This document shows positions 31,671-33,232 of a stretch of 33,232 bases of DNA, in pieces (position 1 is the stretch's first letter; each line of letters opens with the position of its first letter). Source of the DNA: Hypsibius dujardini (Eukaryota; Tardigrada; Eutardigrada; Parachela; Hypsibiidae); NCBI GenBank assembly GCA_001579985.1, contig LRSR01007162.1, positions 1 through 33,232 of the forward strand, read 5' to 3'. The translations under genes were made by a program, and so were the position numbers. The notes under the pieces are model-generated. The model saw only the letters and a program-made list of their open reading frames with translations. It made no database searches and was not told the origin of the DNA.

Positions 31671-32571
31671 TACAGTTGATTTTCGCAGTTTTTGTGTCGA
31701 GTCCTCAGTGCAGAAGCACAATCAATCAATCAGTCGATCAGTTGATCAATCAATCAGTCGATCAGTTGATCAATCAATCAATCAGTCGATCAGTTGATCA
31801 ATCAATCAGTCGATCAGTTGATCAATCAATCAGTCGATCAATTAATTAGTTGATCAGTTGATCAATCAATCAATCAATCAATCAACGATTCTGGTCAAAG
31901 AATCTTTTAGCTGTGTATCTGTTCACGCACTTTCCTTCTTGTTGTTATGCAGGCCAACACCGGATCCTGTACCTCGTGGCGGTCAACAGTTGCGTCTCGG
32001 TCGGGAAGCTTTTGTTCGGTGATGTGGAGACGGAAGTCCTTCGGATCACCGGAGTCGCTGTCATCTCGCTCCGCAACACAGTCGGCGATGAGGATCGTCT
32101 GGTAGAATTTGTCAAGCTCCTCAGTTCCGGCATCTTTTACTTTGCCGTCCCGGCATCCGCCAACGCTGCCCCGAGTGTGGATTTGACGTTGTGCGCCCAG
32201 CGGATCTCGATGAAGGCGCCCACCGACAACCGATTTTTCTGGTGCGAATTTCGGAACTTCTTCTTATCTGACGGGGTCTTTTCATTATCTGGTGGCCTTT
32301 TGTTACGTGTGACGAATTTGGTTTCAGGAATCGGGGATTGCATCTGTATCTGCAGAGCTTCGGGATCGCCTGCGATCGCTGGCTGGTGAAAGTCATCTGC
32401 GGCGGTGTGGAAATTAAGACACTCTATGTCGCGCAGTACCAAGCAAGAGCGTGTATCATTTCGCGCTTCAATTGCTACCGTGCCGGGACGAGGTTCCAAG
32501 TACGGGGCGCCAATGACGACGGGAACGTGGCAAACTTTGTAGAAACTGAACAGGTAACACGGCAGGCAGGC

Positions 32572-32620
<49 letters not shown>

Positions 32621-32647
32621 AACAGACAAACAGACAAACAGACAAGC

Positions 32648-32680
<33 letters not shown>

Positions 32681-33232
32681 CTCGGGCGGGCAGGCAAGCA
32701 GGCAGGTGACAGGTTGGATTCATCCGAGTTTTCGTTTGCAGCTCATCTGCTTAGGAGATCAAACATCATCTTTCATCCAGATACGTGGCTCCGTGCCGTT
32801 GTTTTGGGAGCAAACTGGAGTGCAGGTATGGTTAACTTTTGGTCTTCTCTTCAGCTTGTGCGGCTTGTCTGCTGCGGCTGACTTTGTTGATTTAGGTTGG
32901 AGCGCACAAAATAAAGTTCTCCCGCAGCTTCGAGACTATGAGTCCGGCATTTGAACGACATCTGAATATGATTCGTCGGGAGTATGGTGACCAGGTGGTC
33001 ATCAACCTACTCGGCAATAAGGAAGGTGAAACAACGTTATCCGAAATATTCCGAGTGAGTTATCATTGGAGTCACGCTCTCCATCTCGACGCCTCATGCG
33101 CCATTTATAACGGGATATAAATTTCGTTATTCCGTGTAGACATTAATGGCCAGTTCTCCCTATCATTCCGGGATGCTCTACATCCACTTCGACTATCACG
33201 CTAATTGCCGAGGTGGCAGAACCGATGCATTG
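31240..33232 (+). CDS. SYNJ1: Synaptojanin, N-terminal Sac phosphatase domain (3' part outside window)
   Basis: Phosphoinositide phosphatase that clears PI(4,5)P2 and PI4P during clathrin uncoating and vesicle recycling. Exons: 31240-31378, 31450-31536, 31953-32241, 32328-32553, 32742-32825, 32896-33054, 33140-33232 (cut); 359 codons, all phases agree. The start [13 protein letters not shown] matches the family N-terminus. Conserved Sac-domain runs: [88 protein letters not shown] and [15 protein letters not shown]. The NLLGNKEGE and FDYH...GG pattern favours synaptojanin over SACM1L, FIG4 or INPP5F. The catalytic CX5R motif, the 5-phosphatase domain and the proline-rich tail would lie beyond 33232. 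The gene is divergent from POLR2D across about 4.5 kb. Whether it corresponds to vertebrate SYNJ1 or SYNJ2 cannot be said; the symbol is for the family. Confidence 0.93.
31640..31885. repeat. (GATT)n and complementary (AATC)n-derived arrays in synaptojanin intron 31537-31952
   Basis: A GATT array (31640-31671) is followed by a 24-bp minisatellite (31720-31885) with units of the type aatcaatcagtcgatcagttgatc. The two arrays are complementary, so the intron RNA could form a long hairpin. Read as protein it gives NQSVDQLI repeats, not coding. Confidence 0.92.
32561..32707. repeat. (GACA)n/(GGCA)n array in synaptojanin intron 32554-32741
   Basis: Begins about 8 nt after the donor GTAACA. Units are GACA with AACA and GGCA at the ends. 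Confidence 0.95.

Noticed and set aside
23600-31885. CRISPR-like arrays in the AATC, GGCCAATC and 24-bp repeats
   Set aside because: Units are contiguous with no unique spacers, and the DNA is eukaryotic; these are micro- and minisatellites.
1165-32709. Many long ORFs of [22 protein letters not shown] or ACLPVCLP composition
   Set aside because: They are direct translations of CTGT/GACA tetranucleotide arrays, which are open in several frames. They lie within introns or UTRs of the gene models.
1-33232. tRNA, rRNA or snRNA genes
   Set aside because: No B-box or A-box pair with a cloverleaf-capable arrangement, and no conserved rRNA or snRNA core, was noticed on either strand by eye.
47-33232. 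A functional gene cluster for phosphoinositide/TOR signalling
   Set aside because: Genes are on mixed strands with large repeat-rich gaps and unrelated members (POLR2D, DCAF1); nothing in the sequence indicates co-regulation.

Overview
The window is nuclear DNA of an animal, most likely an invertebrate bilaterian. It carries five multi-exon protein genes with GT-AG introns, and each gene matches a metazoan family. The phylum cannot be fixed from the sequence alone. Acceptor-like sites sit directly before several start codons, which would fit a lineage that uses spliced-leader trans-splicing, but ordinary 5' UTR introns would look the same. Introns are either 66-147 nt or enlarged by repeats. 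The dominant repeats are (CTGT)n/(GACA)n, (GATT)n/(AATC)n and foldback (inverted-repeat) elements.

Layout: 47-7154 (+) holds the 3' half of mTOR (FAT, FRB, kinase and FATC; 18 exons). 8454-17545 (-) holds a diverged, shortened DCAF1/VprBP (about 13 exons), convergent with mTOR; a palindromic two-strand poly(A) signal lies at the midpoint between their stop codons. 19056-24499 (-) holds a complete TTC7 in 5 exons. 25650-26687 (-) holds complete POLR2D (RPB4) in 3 exons. 26688-31239 is repeat-rich and has no recognised gene; it contains a duplicated repeat pair, a small signal-peptide ORF and a frameshifted coding-like remnant. 31240 to the end (+) holds the 5' part of synaptojanin (Sac domain; 7 exons, cut by the window edge).

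Functionally, mTOR is a nutrient-sensing PI3K-like kinase. TTC7 scaffolds the PI4KA complex that makes PI4P at the plasma membrane. Synaptojanin removes phosphates from phosphoinositides. DCAF1 is a CUL4-DDB1 ubiquitin-ligase receptor, and RPB4 is an RNA polymerase II subunit. I see no operon-like logic; the neighbourhood of lipid-signalling genes may be chance.

Gene models were built by eye from splice sites, phase agreement and remembered family motifs. Every junction listed keeps the reading frame. The DCAF1 5' end, one DCAF1 donor and the last DCAF1 exon are the least certain parts. No new defence or mobile system with recognisable proteins was found. The most unusual features are the repeat-driven intron architecture, the foldback families and the trimmed DCAF1.
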